Below are positions 24,677 through 32,150 of a DNA stretch of 37,907 nt, one piece after another (the first letter of the stretch is position 1; every line of letters begins with the position of its first letter). The notes under the pieces were generated by a model. That model was not told the DNA's origin. It ran no database searches and saw nothing but the letters and a program-made list of their open reading frames with translations. Made by a program: the position numbers and the translations under genes. The stretch spans positions 1 through 37,907 of the IMG/VR virus record IMGVR_UViG_3300020129_000572; one strand, 5' to 3'. This stretch comes from a virus.

Positions 24677-24880
24677 TTACTCACCCGCAGTGACGACCGA
24701 CTCGTACCCCTTCGAGTCTTGCAGTTCCCACTGGGGATTTTCCTCGTCCTGAGAAACCTGTTTATATATTTCCACCTGCCCGTCCGAACCTAATTCGGCT
24801 CTACAGATGGTGCCAAGCGCAGCCTGATCAAATTTATTTGGGATACCGTAGCGATATAGGATTTTAGGTGGATTCACCAT
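24677..24880 (-). CDS. Hypothetical protein, end of early operon
   Basis: A 67-residue acidic soluble protein (ILYRYGIPNKFDQAALGTICRAELGSDGQVEIYKQVSQDEENPQWELQ). No domain recognised. It starts 10 bp after the stop of the ERF-like small gene, with AAGGG upstream, and so belongs to the leftward early operon. A C-terminal strand-rich look (QVEIYKQV, WELQDSKGYE) suggests a small folded domain. Confidence 0.62.
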   Translation of the reverse strand: MVNPPKILYRYGIPNKFDQAALGTICRAELGSDGQVEIYKQVSQDEENPQWELQDSKGYESVVTAGE

Positions 24881-24890
24881 ATCATGGCCC

Positions 24891-25112
24891 TTACTTTGGG
24901 GGTAATAAGTGCGCCAGTCCGCTCCCTTCTAATTCCCGGCGAAGCATCTTTATGTGGATAATGCGTTCTACTACGGTACAATATCTAGATTGCGGCATAT
25001 CGGCAATAGAGGAAAGCCTGAGCGACTCCATCATTCTCGCACGAATGGTGGGCCACCCCTCAAACAGGCGCTCTAATTCGCTCACCTGCAGCGGGGTGAT
25101 TAATTCTTCCAT
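24891..25112 (-). CDS. Free-standing paralogue of the ERF C-terminal domain
   Basis: A 73-residue protein. Residues 3-55 align without gaps to residues 186-238 of the ERF-like protein encoded just upstream, with 22 of 53 positions identical (both have SSIAD/QSIAD, then P, S, Y and RI..IK). Its ATG overlaps the ERF stop in TAATG (25114-25110), so the two are translated together. It lacks the single-strand annealing core. A partner or modulator of ERF is the natural inference. Its last 18 residues (LRRELEGSGLAHLLPPK) are not shared. A tandem domain duplication is the likely origin. Confidence 0.82.
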   Translation of the reverse strand: MEELITPLQVSELERLFEGWPTIRARMMESLRLSSIADMPQSRYCTVVERIIHIKMLRRELEGSGLAHLLPPK

Positions 25113-25849
25113 TATTTAACCCCATTTCGGGCATTTTTTATCACCCGTATTCTATCAATAACAGCGCGGTACTTGGACTTAGGAATATCAGCAATAGACT
25201 GTATATGGAGGCCCTCAAGAACCTGCTCAGCGATATCAGGATAGGCGGCAAGCTCATATTCTATTTCAGCAATCTGATCTTTAGATATAAGCTCATGGGA
25301 TTCCGTGCGCGGGTCATATTTCGTATTTAAAGCGGTTCCCTGTTCTGCTTTCTGGCGAGCAGGAACCATAGCCACTTCCCCGTCATCATCTTCATCAGAT
25401 GCCACAACGCCCACTATTGCCGCATATGCGTACCTCTTTAAGTAGGTAAGATAGCTGCCCAGCGTTTGAAGATCATTCTTGGCGGGAGCAATGCGCATCA
25501 TCGACTCTAAGAACTGGCCAGAGGCATGGAGTAATCGAGTGAGCAAAATATTCTGCCCTTCTTCGCCCATGATAATCTGCTGCGTCACGCAGAGACCATA
25601 TTTGGTGAGCGCAGGTCTCGATGCCTTAACGATTGATGCAAAATCTGCATACTTACTCTTGAAGTATGGGTTGCTGGAATCTAAGCCCGCTAATTTCATC
25701 TCAGCTTGAGCTTTTGAGAGTGCCGAGGCTAACTCATTGATCTCGGAAGATCTTCCAGCCATGGTCAAATTTGAGGCACTTCTGCGCAAGAGCCTAATTT
25801 CTTCCTGTAGTGCCTGTATGGCTGACAGTATTTCGTTACTTCTGTCCAT
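25112..25849 (-). CDS. erf: ERF-family single-strand annealing protein
   Basis: A 245-residue protein of the ERF recombinase superfamily. The core has KAQAEMKLAGLDSSNPYFKSKYADFASIVKASRPALTKYGLCV at about 46-88 and GSYLTYLKRYAYAAIVGV then SDEDDDG (about 131-157), the conserved ERF signature. ERF proteins form rings that anneal complementary single strands and help circularise the genome or repair it. A low-complexity linker follows, then a C-terminal domain (186-239) that is repeated as a separate gene. AAGGAG lies before the ATG. RusA at 28577 would resolve the joints it makes. It overlaps the upstream gene by 14 bp. Confidence 0.92.
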   Translation of the reverse strand: MDRSNEILSAIQALQEEIRLLRRSASNLTMAGRSSEINELASALSKAQAEMKLAGLDSSNPYFKSKYADFASIVKASRPALTKYGLCVTQQIIMGEEGQNILLTRLLHASGQFLESMMRIAPAKNDLQTLGSYLTYLKRYAYAAIVGVVASDEDDDGEVAMVPARQKAEQGTALNTKYDPRTESHELISKDQIAEIEYELAAYPDIAEQVLEGLHIQSIADIPKSKYRAVIDRIRVIKNARNGVK

Positions 25850-26102
25850 CGTTTTCTCCTTGGGGGTCTGTATCTCCGTACTTTTTGACTATTTTCCGGC
25901 ATCCTGTCACAAAGTGCTTATAGACGAGTCTAAATTCTATCCATTCGTCACCCGTCATCTCGCCTCTCTCGAATGTCTCTATGTAGTCGACCATGAGGAG
26001 GCTGTTTTTATAAATATCATAGGCAGTCTCCTTCGCCCACTGCAGCTTATCGCGATCCTCTTCGGACATATAGTCGATAGGTTTCTTCTTCGGAGCGTCC
26101 AT
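25836..26102 (-). CDS. Hypothetical early protein
   Basis: An 88-residue charged helical protein (SEEDRDKLQWAKETAYDIYKNSL, TFERGEMTGDEWIEFRLVYKHFVTGCRKIVKKYG). GAGGGAT precedes the ATG at 26102, directly after the upstream stop. Its end overlaps the ERF start by 14 bp, so translation is coupled. No family recognised; probably an accessory of the recombination operon. Confidence 0.7.
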   Translation of the reverse strand: MDAPKKKPIDYMSEEDRDKLQWAKETAYDIYKNSLLMVDYIETFERGEMTGDEWIEFRLVYKHFVTGCRKIVKKYGDTDPQGENDGQK

Positions 26103-26390
26103 CTATCCCTCGCACGTTTGGCATATACATTCTTCTGTGGATTTTTTGAGGGTTGCCGCTCCCCGGATAATAAGCGGCTTGCCTATTCCCCCTGCGGGGT
26201 ATCTCCTGTGCTCAAATTTTATTGGATCCTCTTCGTCTGCCGCGATAAGATGCGCCAAGCAGCCTCCCCTCTGAGCGGTTTCCTCAAGAGTCTCCTCGCG
26301 ATTCTTCTTATCTGCTTCCTCGGCAAGTGCATCCATGCGCTCAGTGAGCTGCAGGTCCTTCCAACAGATATAATCTTCTGGTCGATCCAT
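26103..26390 (-). CDS. Hypothetical early protein with a C-terminal Cys pair
   Basis: A 95-residue protein. I choose ATG 26390 (MDRPEDYICWKDL) because GGAGGAGGG lies just upstream; a longer reading from 26414 would put that ribosome site inside the gene. It has a charged helical middle (LTERMDALAEEADKKNREETLEETAQ), then RRYPAGGIGKPLIIRGAAT, and a final CICQTC group that may bind metal with another Cys. First gene of the leftward operon, next to the divergent control region. No family recognised. Confidence 0.65.
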   Translation of the reverse strand: MDRPEDYICWKDLQLTERMDALAEEADKKNREETLEETAQRGGCLAHLIAADEEDPIKFEHRRYPAGGIGKPLIIRGAATLKKSTEECICQTCEG

Positions 26391-26489
26391 GCCATTCCCT
26401 CCTCCTAAGCTCATACATTAATATACTATATTATTTTAACACATTACATTATTATAGATAGTATAGATTGGAACTCGAAGGAGAATCTT
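26391..26489. promoter_or_regulatory. AT-rich divergent early control region
   Basis: This short stretch separates the leftward recombination operon from the rightward HTH/replication genes. It is strongly AT rich, with a direct repeat TATAGAT at 26453-26459 and 26462-26468 and several -10-like hexamers. TTAACA (26436-26441) with TAGTAT (26459-26464) at 17 bp is a weak rightward pair. It is the likely early promoter and operator zone, though I cannot fix the exact boxes. Confidence 0.5.
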
Positions 26490-26735
26490 ATGATAGATGA
26501 AAATACGATTAAGAGGGTTATGGAGTATCATGAGGACCAGGACGCCGTCCGGGACCGGCTTCATAAGGTATATATCAGGGCGGGAAGGCCAAATCTTACT
26601 AAAATAGCATGGGGAATGGGAATTTCCCCCATCACTCTAAACGGCTTCTTGAAGGGTAACCGTAAAGTTGAATTGCGTATTTTGTGGGCGATAGATTGCT
26701 GGGTTCGAGAGCAGGAAGCGCTGGAACAGAAGTAG
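26490..26735 (+). CDS. Small HTH regulator (Cro/CI-like)
   Basis: An 81-residue protein with a helix-turn-helix at about 34-65 (NLTKIAWGMGISPITLNGFLKGNRKVELRILWAIDCWV), the arrangement of short lambda-repressor-like DNA-binding domains. The start is charged (MIDENTIKRVMEYHEDQDAVRDRLHKVYIRAG). GAAGGAG precedes the ATG. It is the first rightward gene of the control region. A palindrome within a promoter starts just past its stop, so it may bind there and control the replication gene. Repressor, Cro-like or activator: the sequence does not say. Confidence 0.75.
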   Translation: MIDENTIKRVMEYHEDQDAVRDRLHKVYIRAGRPNLTKIAWGMGISPITLNGFLKGNRKVELRILWAIDCWVREQEALEQK

Positions 26736-26761
26736 ACAGAATTCTGCCAGAATAGTATAAA
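26733..26761 (+). promoter_or_regulatory. Promoter for the replication operon, with palindrome in the spacer
   Basis: TAGACA (26733-26738; five of six to the -35 consensus) and TATAAA (26756-26761; five of six to the -10 consensus) stand 17 bp apart. A perfect palindrome, ATTCTG-C-CAGAAT (26741-26753), lies in the spacer. It would let a repressor block polymerase. The transcript would have an untranslated leader of about 245 nt before 27014. Confidence 0.6.
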
Positions 26762-26801
26762 TAGAAAGATCAGAAATTAATTGACTGAATAGATAATAAA
26801 A

Positions 26802-26826
26802 TAGGTACCACTTCTAATAGTACCTA
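26802..26826. repeat. Inverted repeat in the replication leader
   Basis: TAGGTAC (26802-26808) and GTACCTA (26820-26826) enclose 11 nt. An AT-rich stretch follows. It could be a second operator, an attenuator or part of a leader RNA structure. The rest of 26762-26989 shows no gene. Confidence 0.5.
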
Positions 26827-26989
26827 CATTATTTAATCATTTTCTCTACCCGAGATAAGACAGTAACGGAAGAATAATTATGCAAACACACCATAAAACC
26901 TGCAGATAATATGAAGCATAAGTTCAAATCTCATCACGAATTAACACCCCGGCCGAGGGTAACCGCTTTGCGATTCTCAACTGACCCCG

Positions 26990-27004
26990 CTCCAACATTG
27001 GAGG
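26990..27004 (+). promoter_or_regulatory. Hairpin covering the ribosome site of the replication gene
   Basis: CTCCA (26990-26994) can pair with TGGAG (26999-27003) around ACAT. The right arm is the Shine-Dalgarno GGAGG (27000-27004) for the ATG at 27014, so the hairpin would hide it and lower initiation until it opens. Confidence 0.5.
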
Positions 27005-27013
27005 ATGTCAGCC

Positions 27014-28549
27014 ATGAATAATCATGTCACTAAGGCTTATTATAAGCCCATCTCTATAGAAAAGCAAGCCTGCAAGCTTGAAGATCCAATCTGTTTGCAG
27101 TCTCCCACCGAAATTGTGTTGAATCTAAGGGACAATTACCCTCCATCTCGCCTTAGGGTAGTGGAAGTGATAATGGGACTCGCCTACGTATGCAGATTTA
27201 TTTTCCCCTCTCTCGATTATATAGCTGCTAAAGCAGGCGTTAGTAAGCGTACTGTCATCAACTGCCTCCAGGATCTTGAGGGGGCAGGATATATCTCTTC
27301 CGCCCAGCGTTATAATAAGTCGAGCATCTATAAACATGCTGCAGCCCTCAAGGATGAAGCAGTACTCCGAGGCCTCTGGCCCGTCTCCAAACTTTTTGGC
27401 GCCCTTTACTTGGCCTTCGTGTGTGCTACACCCCCTGCCATGGCAACCCCGAAACCCCCCGTTTCTCAGGTTCAAAGTGACAGTTGCCACCTAAGAAATA
27501 ATTTATTTATAAATCCCCCGTCCGTTACTCAATCTCATGACTATATAACGGGTACAGAGACTAAACCGTATGACTATATCCAAGATACTTCGAAGTTAAA
27601 GACTGCGAAGGGCCATGACCGAAGGAGATCAATGGTAGAACATGGTGGCATATCACAGGTGATCCGAGATATAAAATTTCTGAAATTGACCAAATGGGGT
27701 CAAATCAAGGCATCTGCATTCCCCGACGGAGCTATTCTCTATGCTGGCGAACAGTACAAGAAGTTGAAGGTTAAGCCCAGGGACGGATTTGCTTGGTTCT
27801 TCACGGTGTGTGATCGATGGTGCCAGATTCACAATATCGAGCCAAACTGGAAGTACTTGGAGGAGCTCAAAGAGCGACACCATATGCCGGACGGGGCGCG
27901 AATGACATTTGATACCCCAGATGACCAGCCATTCTCCGCGAAGGGAACGGGGACGGGTACGGGAATTAAAAAAGAAACGGGAAGTAAGGGCGAGGGAGTT
28001 CCTAGTCCACGACAGCCGTACGTTATTCCAACGAAACCTGAAAAGACGAGAGATGAGCTGCTCTACGACGCGAGAAACTATCTCTTTCCCCCAAAAGGAG
28101 AGGGCATGGCATCAGACGCGACAGAAGGTCTCGCTAAAGAAGCACTCATCGCCATAGCCAACGAACATCCCGATCTTATTGTTGAAGCTCAGCGGCTTGG
28201 GCCTCTCCGCACACAATCCTCGGAAGAGGCTCAGGCTCGAACAGATGCCCGATTGGCTAGCAAGGGAATTAGGAAGATAGATTATTCTGTACATAGAGCC
28301 CCCCCTCCTAAGCCCAGAGATCGCGTTGCTGAATACACAACGCAAGGAGGCGCTCCCTACGAGTATAAATATAAGATCTCCCCTCAGAAGACTCAGGACT
28401 CTGCCCCACAGGCATCCAGAGAGCCATCAAAGGACGCTCTGGATTTGATAGCTAGGCTAACGGGTAATTTAACTCAAGACGGCGCTAATTTGACTCAGGA
28501 AGAAAGTTATAGCAAGTTTGATGCTGAGGATGGGCATGACCAGGATTGA
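27014..28549 (+). CDS. Replication initiation protein with winged helix-turn-helix
   Basis: A 511-residue protein. I take ATG 27014, nine bases after GGAGG; the in-frame ATG at 27005 touches the Shine-Dalgarno and is unlikely. Residues about 45-105 form a winged HTH (RLRVVEVIMGLAYVCRF, SLDYIAAKAGVSKRTVINCLQDLEGAGYIS) like phage replication initiators of the lambda O and DnaD type. A second domain (KFLKLTKWGQIKASAFPDGAILYAGEQYKKL, GFAWFFTVCDRWCQ) follows, then a long disordered linker containing GTGTGTG, and a charged C-terminus. No helicase or polymerase motif. It would bind the origin and bring in host helicase. The possible origin lies inside it. Confidence 0.75.
   Translation: MNNHVTKAYYKPISIEKQACKLEDPICLQSPTEIVLNLRDNYPPSRLRVVEVIMGLAYVCRFIFPSLDYIAAKAGVSKRTVINCLQDLEGAGYISSAQRYNKSSIYKHAAALKDEAVLRGLWPVSKLFGALYLAFVCATPPAMATPKPPVSQVQSDSCHLRNNLFINPPSVTQSHDYITGTETKPYDYIQDTSKLKTAKGHDRRRSMVEHGGISQVIRDIKFLKLTKWGQIKASAFPDGAILYAGEQYKKLKVKPRDGFAWFFTVCDRWCQIHNIEPNWKYLEELKERHHMPDGARMTFDTPDDQPFSAKGTGTGTGIKKETGSKGEGVPSPRQPYVIPTKPEKTRDELLYDARNYLFPPKGEGMASDATEGLAKEALIAIANEHPDLIVEAQRLGPLRTQSSEEAQARTDARLASKGIRKIDYSVHRAPPPKPRDRVAEYTTQGGAPYEYKYKISPQKTQDSAPQASREPSKDALDLIARLTGNLTQDGANLTQEESYSKFDAEDGHDQD
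27947..27981 (+). other. Candidate origin: ACGGG iterons and AT-rich tract
   Basis: ACGGG occurs at 27947, 27953, 27959 and 27977. The first three are spaced by six bases, and AATTAAAAAAGAA separates the third from the fourth. The combination of short direct repeats next to an AT tract within the initiator gene recalls the lambda origin inside O. It also codes a simple Gly-Thr linker, so the repeats could reflect only that. Confidence 0.35.
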
Positions 28550-28576
28550 TTGTGTAGGGGCGATTATGGGGCATAA

Positions 28577-28981
28577 ATGGACCATGTGTACGTTATACCG
28601 GGAGATCCAATTCCTCTGTTGAGAGCTCGGATGGCTAAGGGGCGCAGGCCCTGGGACTCGCAAAAGCAGATTAAGATGGCCACTGGCCTTCACCTCACTC
28701 ATCAGCATGGCCAAAGACCGCTCTTTCAGGGGGCTCTACACTTCGATGTGGTCTTTTACTTCCCCTTTCCGCAGGCTATTTCTAAAGCAAAGCTCGCAAC
28801 CATGGCGGGTAAATTTCATATCTACCGACCCGACCTGAGCAACCTGATCAAATTTATTGAAGACGTGGCAACAGGGATCCTCTTTAACGACGACTGCCTG
28901 ATCGCTTCTATTGTGGCCAAGAAATGTTATGACCATACGCCACGTACTGAACTGTCCATCCGAACAGTGGGAGGGGAATAA
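28577..28981 (+). CDS. rusA: RusA-family Holliday junction resolvase
   Basis: A 134-residue protein with the RusA fold: start VYVIPGDPIPLLRAR, the metal-binding segment RPDLSNLIKFIEDV (Asp86), and NDDCLIASIVAKK (Asp105, Asp106). These Asp residues bind the Mg2+ that cuts four-way junctions. RusA-type enzymes resolve recombination or replication intermediates before packaging, which fits the ERF protein in this genome and the terminase just after. Length is normal for the family. The stop overlaps the next start. The ribosome site is weak (GGGG). Confidence 0.92.
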   Translation: MDHVYVIPGDPIPLLRARMAKGRRPWDSQKQIKMATGLHLTHQHGQRPLFQGALHFDVVFYFPFPQAISKAKLATMAGKFHIYRPDLSNLIKFIEDVATGILFNDDCLIASIVAKKCYDHTPRTELSIRTVGGE

Positions 28982-29553
28982 TGGTACGTAGAAAGAAAAC
29001 CGCAGCAGAGCGCTGGATGGCAGCCAAACCAACCCCTGAAGAAATAGAAGCAGAAAAGGCAGCTAGCGATAAAACTCGTGTCGGCCCTGATTATAAATTT
29101 CCAACTATGGAAAGATTTCGCTTATCACCGCGTACTGATAAGGAATTAGATATGTTGGCCCATGATCTCTTATTGTATGCCCAGCAACCGGAGACGATTT
29201 CATTTGATGGCTTTATAGACGTTTCGGGAATACATAATGCTCGACTTTATGAATACGCGCGCAAGCACCATGGTCTTTCGGAGGCGATTATTGCGGCGAG
29301 GCAGCTGATTGGCCAGCGTAGAGAATCAGGAGCGCTTCATAACAAATTAAACGCGGCGGTGCATTTGTCGACATATCCTATGTTCAATCCAGAATATCGG
29401 TCCTTGCGTAAGGAGATGACACAAAAAGATTCGGGGGGTGGGGCTCTGAGAATTAATGTGGTCATGGAGAAGTATCCTGAGGTAGAGACCGTTCCGGTCA
29501 AGGAGGAAGATGATGAGCAACCCTATAGTCAAGCACCCCAAGCAGATACTTGA
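28981..29553 (+). CDS. terS: Terminase small subunit
   Basis: A 190-residue protein. The basic start (VRRKKTAAERWMAAKP) leads to a domain with DLLLYAQQPETISFDGFIDVSGIHNARLYEYARKHHGLSEAIIAARQLIGQRRESGALHNKL, in the typical TerS order: HTH-like recognition, then a helical oligomerisation part. It ends acidic (VKEEDDEQ). TerS recognises the packaging site on DNA and loads TerL. ATG overlaps the RusA stop (TAATGG). It lies 0.7 kb before the large terminase with two small genes in between. Confidence 0.82.
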   Translation: MVRRKKTAAERWMAAKPTPEEIEAEKAASDKTRVGPDYKFPTMERFRLSPRTDKELDMLAHDLLLYAQQPETISFDGFIDVSGIHNARLYEYARKHHGLSEAIIAARQLIGQRRESGALHNKLNAAVHLSTYPMFNPEYRSLRKEMTQKDSGGGALRINVVMEKYPEVETVPVKEEDDEQPYSQAPQADT

Positions 29554-30049
29554 AGAGATACAGCAGCTACACGATCATGTAAGGGAATGCATGATCAAGA
29601 TGCAGGGCTCCTCTCGTGAGGTTGAGGCCAACTTGAACGCCCAACTTGATGAGCTAGAAGCGCTACTTTCCAAGAGGGCACAGGAGCTCGCCGAGATGCG
29701 CAAGCTTAACGATGAGAAGAATGGCGTAATACAGAGGCTTCAGTTCGAGTTATCTGCCCGTCCTCAGAGGAAGAGTTCAGGCATGCGCAGGTCTTCGGAC
29801 TATGACTTTACAGGAATGGAGATAAAGAAAGAGGGGCAGTACCGCGTTAAAGTGGTCGAGCGCTTTAATAACAAGCAGTGGTCTTGCCAGTGCCTGCTCT
29901 GTGGGAATAAAATCGTGTACACTGACGCGTATTTGAGGAGGTTGCAAGTGGCAAACAATGATATTGTCGGCTGCAGAAACTGCGGCCCCGCCTATGGTAA
30001 AGATGCCTTAAGTTCCAAGTTGCAGGAAATAGAAAATGATAATAACTAA
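29513..30049 (+). CDS. Coiled-coil protein with a C-terminal zinc ribbon
   Basis: A 178-residue protein. I use ATG 29513, six bases from GGAGG; the adjacent ATG at 29510 is too close. A coiled coil spans about 10-80 (ILEEIQQLHDHVRECMIKMQ, LDELEALLSKRAQELAEMRKL). The C-terminal half has CLLCG and, after 27 residues, CRNCG, so two CxxC pairs for Zn2+. DNA or RNA binding would be the usual meaning. It overlaps TerS by 41 bp, and so may help packaging. No family recognised. Confidence 0.75.
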   Translation: MSNPIVKHPKQILEEIQQLHDHVRECMIKMQGSSREVEANLNAQLDELEALLSKRAQELAEMRKLNDEKNGVIQRLQFELSARPQRKSSGMRRSSDYDFTGMEIKKEGQYRVKVVERFNNKQWSCQCLLCGNKIVYTDAYLRRLQVANNDIVGCRNCGPAYGKDALSSKLQEIENDNN

Positions 30050-30296
30050 AGAAGAATTTCTCCATTTTAACCGACAACGTGAACTCATCCGCGAGCTATG
30101 CGGCATGTTCGGGTGCACACAGTATCAACTCATCTTTGAGATCGATAAGATGATCAGAGATCTCAACCGCGCAGAGCTCCAGCTGGAGAAGTTCCAAGGG
30201 AAGCCGATGCGCTTGAAGCCACGCCGCAAAGTAGAAGAGGAAGATGCCGATGACGCAGAACTCGGTCGAAACGACCATCAAACTCAACCGCTTTAA
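30036..30296 (+). CDS. Hypothetical protein overlapping the large terminase
   Basis: An 86-residue charged helical protein (EEFLHFNRQRELIRELCGMFG, LIFEIDKMIRDLNRAELQLEKFQ) ending in a charged region. It overlaps the zinc-ribbon gene by 14 bp and the terminase by 53 bp. Tight overlaps on both sides suggest it is real and translated in the packaging operon. A small partner of the terminase is possible. No family recognised. Confidence 0.68.
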   Translation: MIITKEEFLHFNRQRELIRELCGMFGCTQYQLIFEIDKMIRDLNRAELQLEKFQGKPMRLKPRRKVEEEDADDAELGRNDHQTQPL

Positions 30297-31614
30297 GCCC
30301 AGGCCCTATCAACTGCCGATCTTTGATGCCCTAGAAAACAAGGGCTACAAGCGCGCCTTAGCTATTCTGCCGCGCCGGGCAGGTAAGGACGTCTGTGCAT
30401 TTAACTTGTGCCTGCGTCAAGCCTTGAGGCGAGTGGGAGTATATTATTACGTCTTTCCGACTTACAGTCAGGCAAAGAAGGTTATATGGGACAGCATGAC
30501 CAACGATGGCCAGCGATTCTTGGACTACATCCCCGAAGAGTTAATCGAATCGAAGAACTCCCAAGAGATGAAGATCAAGCTCGTCAACCAGTCACTCATC
30601 CAGTTAGTTGGGTCTGATAATTTCGATTCCCTTATGGGCACCAACCCGAGGGGAGTGATTTTCTCAGAATATGCCCTTCAGGACCCCCGTGCTTACCAAT
30701 ATATCCGCCCCATCCTCACGGCCAATGATGGATGGGCTCTCTTTCTCTCCACCCCTCGTGGTAAAAATCACCTATGGGAGCTGTACCAGATTGCTCAACA
30801 GTCTAAGGAATGGTTCTGTTTGAAGCTGACCGTTGAGGATACTCAGCACATCCCCCTTTATGAAATAGAGAAGGAAAAGGCGGAGGGCATCATGTCCGAC
30901 GATCTGATCCAGCAGGAATACTATACCTCGTTCACTATGGGCGTTGAGGGGGCATATTATGCCAAGTATTTAGATCGGATGAGGGTTAGGGGGCAGATTG
31001 GGATTGTGCCATGGGAGGCGGGGTTCAAAGTCCATACGGCGTGGGACTTGGGGGTGAGGGATTCAACGACCATCATCTTCTTTCAGACCATTGGTCAGAC
31101 GATACGCATTATCGACTGTTACGAGAAAAATAAGGAGGGACTGGAGCACTATGCGAAGGTCCTTCAGAATAAGCCTTATGCGTATGGGCGGCACTTTGCG
31201 CCCCACGATATTAAGGTAAAGGAGTTCGGGACGGGCATGACCCGTCTCGAGAAGGCTCGTCAGTTAGGGATTGCGTTTACAGTAGCACCGGATCTTTCCG
31301 TTGTGGATGGTATAGAGGCGGTTCGTTCTGCGCTTTCCAAGGTGTGGATCGATGAGGTCACATGTGCACCACTCATTAAGGCCGTTGAAAATTACCGTCA
31401 GGAGTACGATGCAAAAAGAAAAGTGTACAAAGATTATCCACTCCATGACTGGTCCTCCCACTGGGCTGATGCGCTACGATACCTCGCTATTTGTCTACCG
31501 AAGACTCGCGATGGTGCGAGCCCTCAGGAATTAGAAAAACGTTACCGAGAAGCAGTATACGGAGATAAAGAGAATTTACCCAGATTCTTCAGGGATGAAG
31601 GCTCTAGTTATTAA
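30244..31614 (+). CDS. terL: Terminase large subunit
   Basis: A 456-residue packaging motor. ATPase: Walker A PRRAGKD at 43-49 (with LAIL before it), Walker B GVIFSEY at 137-143 with catalytic Glu142, and a coupling segment LFLSTPRGKNH near 165-175. RNase H-like nuclease: WDLGVRDSTTIIFFQ near 268, APHDIK near 320 and HDWSSHWADALRYLA near 422, giving the acidic metal site. It pumps DNA through the portal and cuts it. Length is normal. Two possible starts, ATG 30244 and 30250, differ by two residues; the second has better spacing from GAAGAGG. Confidence 0.95.
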   Translation: MPMTQNSVETTIKLNRFKPRPYQLPIFDALENKGYKRALAILPRRAGKDVCAFNLCLRQALRRVGVYYYVFPTYSQAKKVIWDSMTNDGQRFLDYIPEELIESKNSQEMKIKLVNQSLIQLVGSDNFDSLMGTNPRGVIFSEYALQDPRAYQYIRPILTANDGWALFLSTPRGKNHLWELYQIAQQSKEWFCLKLTVEDTQHIPLYEIEKEKAEGIMSDDLIQQEYYTSFTMGVEGAYYAKYLDRMRVRGQIGIVPWEAGFKVHTAWDLGVRDSTTIIFFQTIGQTIRIIDCYEKNKEGLEHYAKVLQNKPYAYGRHFAPHDIKVKEFGTGMTRLEKARQLGIAFTVAPDLSVVDGIEAVRSALSKVWIDEVTCAPLIKAVENYRQEYDAKRKVYKDYPLHDWSSHWADALRYLAICLPKTRDGASPQELEKRYREAVYGDKENLPRFFRDEGSSY

Positions 31615-31630
31615 GAAAGGTGCAGAATCC

Positions 31631-31777
31631 ATGAAATCACGCATGAAGAAGATGTCGCGCCCTATGCGCAGGGCGTTGGGCAAGTTGGTGAAGCCAGCGG
31701 AATTAAGTACTAAAGAATTTCTGATGATCTTATCGCTCCCTAAGGGATCGGCATTGCGTAGAATACACGGGGTGTAG
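31631..31777 (+). CDS. Small basic protein
   Basis: A 48-residue basic protein (MKSRMKKMSRPMRRALGKLVKPAELSTKEFLMIL). ATG 31631 has AAGAAAGG about ten bases before it, just after the terminase stop. A longer reading from 31595 would overlap the terminase. Highly positive, so it may bind nucleic acid. No family recognised. Confidence 0.55.
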   Translation: MKSRMKKMSRPMRRALGKLVKPAELSTKEFLMILSLPKGSALRRIHGV

Positions 31778-31778
31778 G

Positions 31779-31889
31779 ATGGATATGGATACGATAATTT
31801 CCCTACTTCCCTCGCTTGCGCTTATCGTTCTGGCCTGTATCCTGTTACTATCCGTTTGGGAATTACGGGACATGATTAACCGCTTTTAG
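31779..31889 (+). CDS. Single-pass membrane miniprotein
   Basis: A 36-residue protein: MDMDTIISLLPSLALIVLACILLLSVWE, then LRDMINRF. One strong membrane span (about 6-27) with a short positive end. It starts two bases after the previous stop, and its stop is followed by TAGGAGAAAGAG for the next gene, so it is in operon order. Size and form would fit a pinholin or small membrane regulator; no direct evidence. Confidence 0.6.
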   Translation: MDMDTIISLLPSLALIVLACILLLSVWELRDMINRF

Positions 31890-31898
31890 GAGAAAGAG

Positions 31899-32150
31899 AT
31901 GCCATTTTGGACTGAAGACGAATACCATGGATTCACCGAGTGTAGATACTGCAGGAAAGAGAAAGAAGAAGCGTGCGATTATGATGCTGCTTTGTATAGT
32001 GAGCTAAGAAAGATGTCTCCGTATGAGCGAAGGCAGATTATGGCTCTCGAGAATATCTCTTATTATCTTGAGGAATTGAAGAATAGCGTTGATGACCTCG
32101 GAGTTAGTATTTACGAGAAACTCGATGATATTGAGAAAAAAATGGAATAA
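31899..32150 (+). CDS. Hypothetical protein with a CxxC group
   Basis: An 83-residue acidic protein. The start has FTECRYCRKEKEEACDYD, a CxxC with another Cys that may bind metal. The rest is helical (RRQIMALENISYYLEELKNSVDDLG, SIYEKLDDIEKKME). TAGGAGAAAGAG precedes the ATG. Its stop touches the next start. No family recognised. Confidence 0.7.
   Translation: MPFWTEDEYHGFTECRYCRKEKEEACDYDAALYSELRKMSPYERRQIMALENISYYLEELKNSVDDLGVSIYEKLDDIEKKME

Noticed and set aside
25737-26408. Plus-strand frame of 223 codons, hydrophobic in parts
   Set aside because: It lies antisense to three overlapping, well-signalled minus genes including ERF; no ribosome site at its start.
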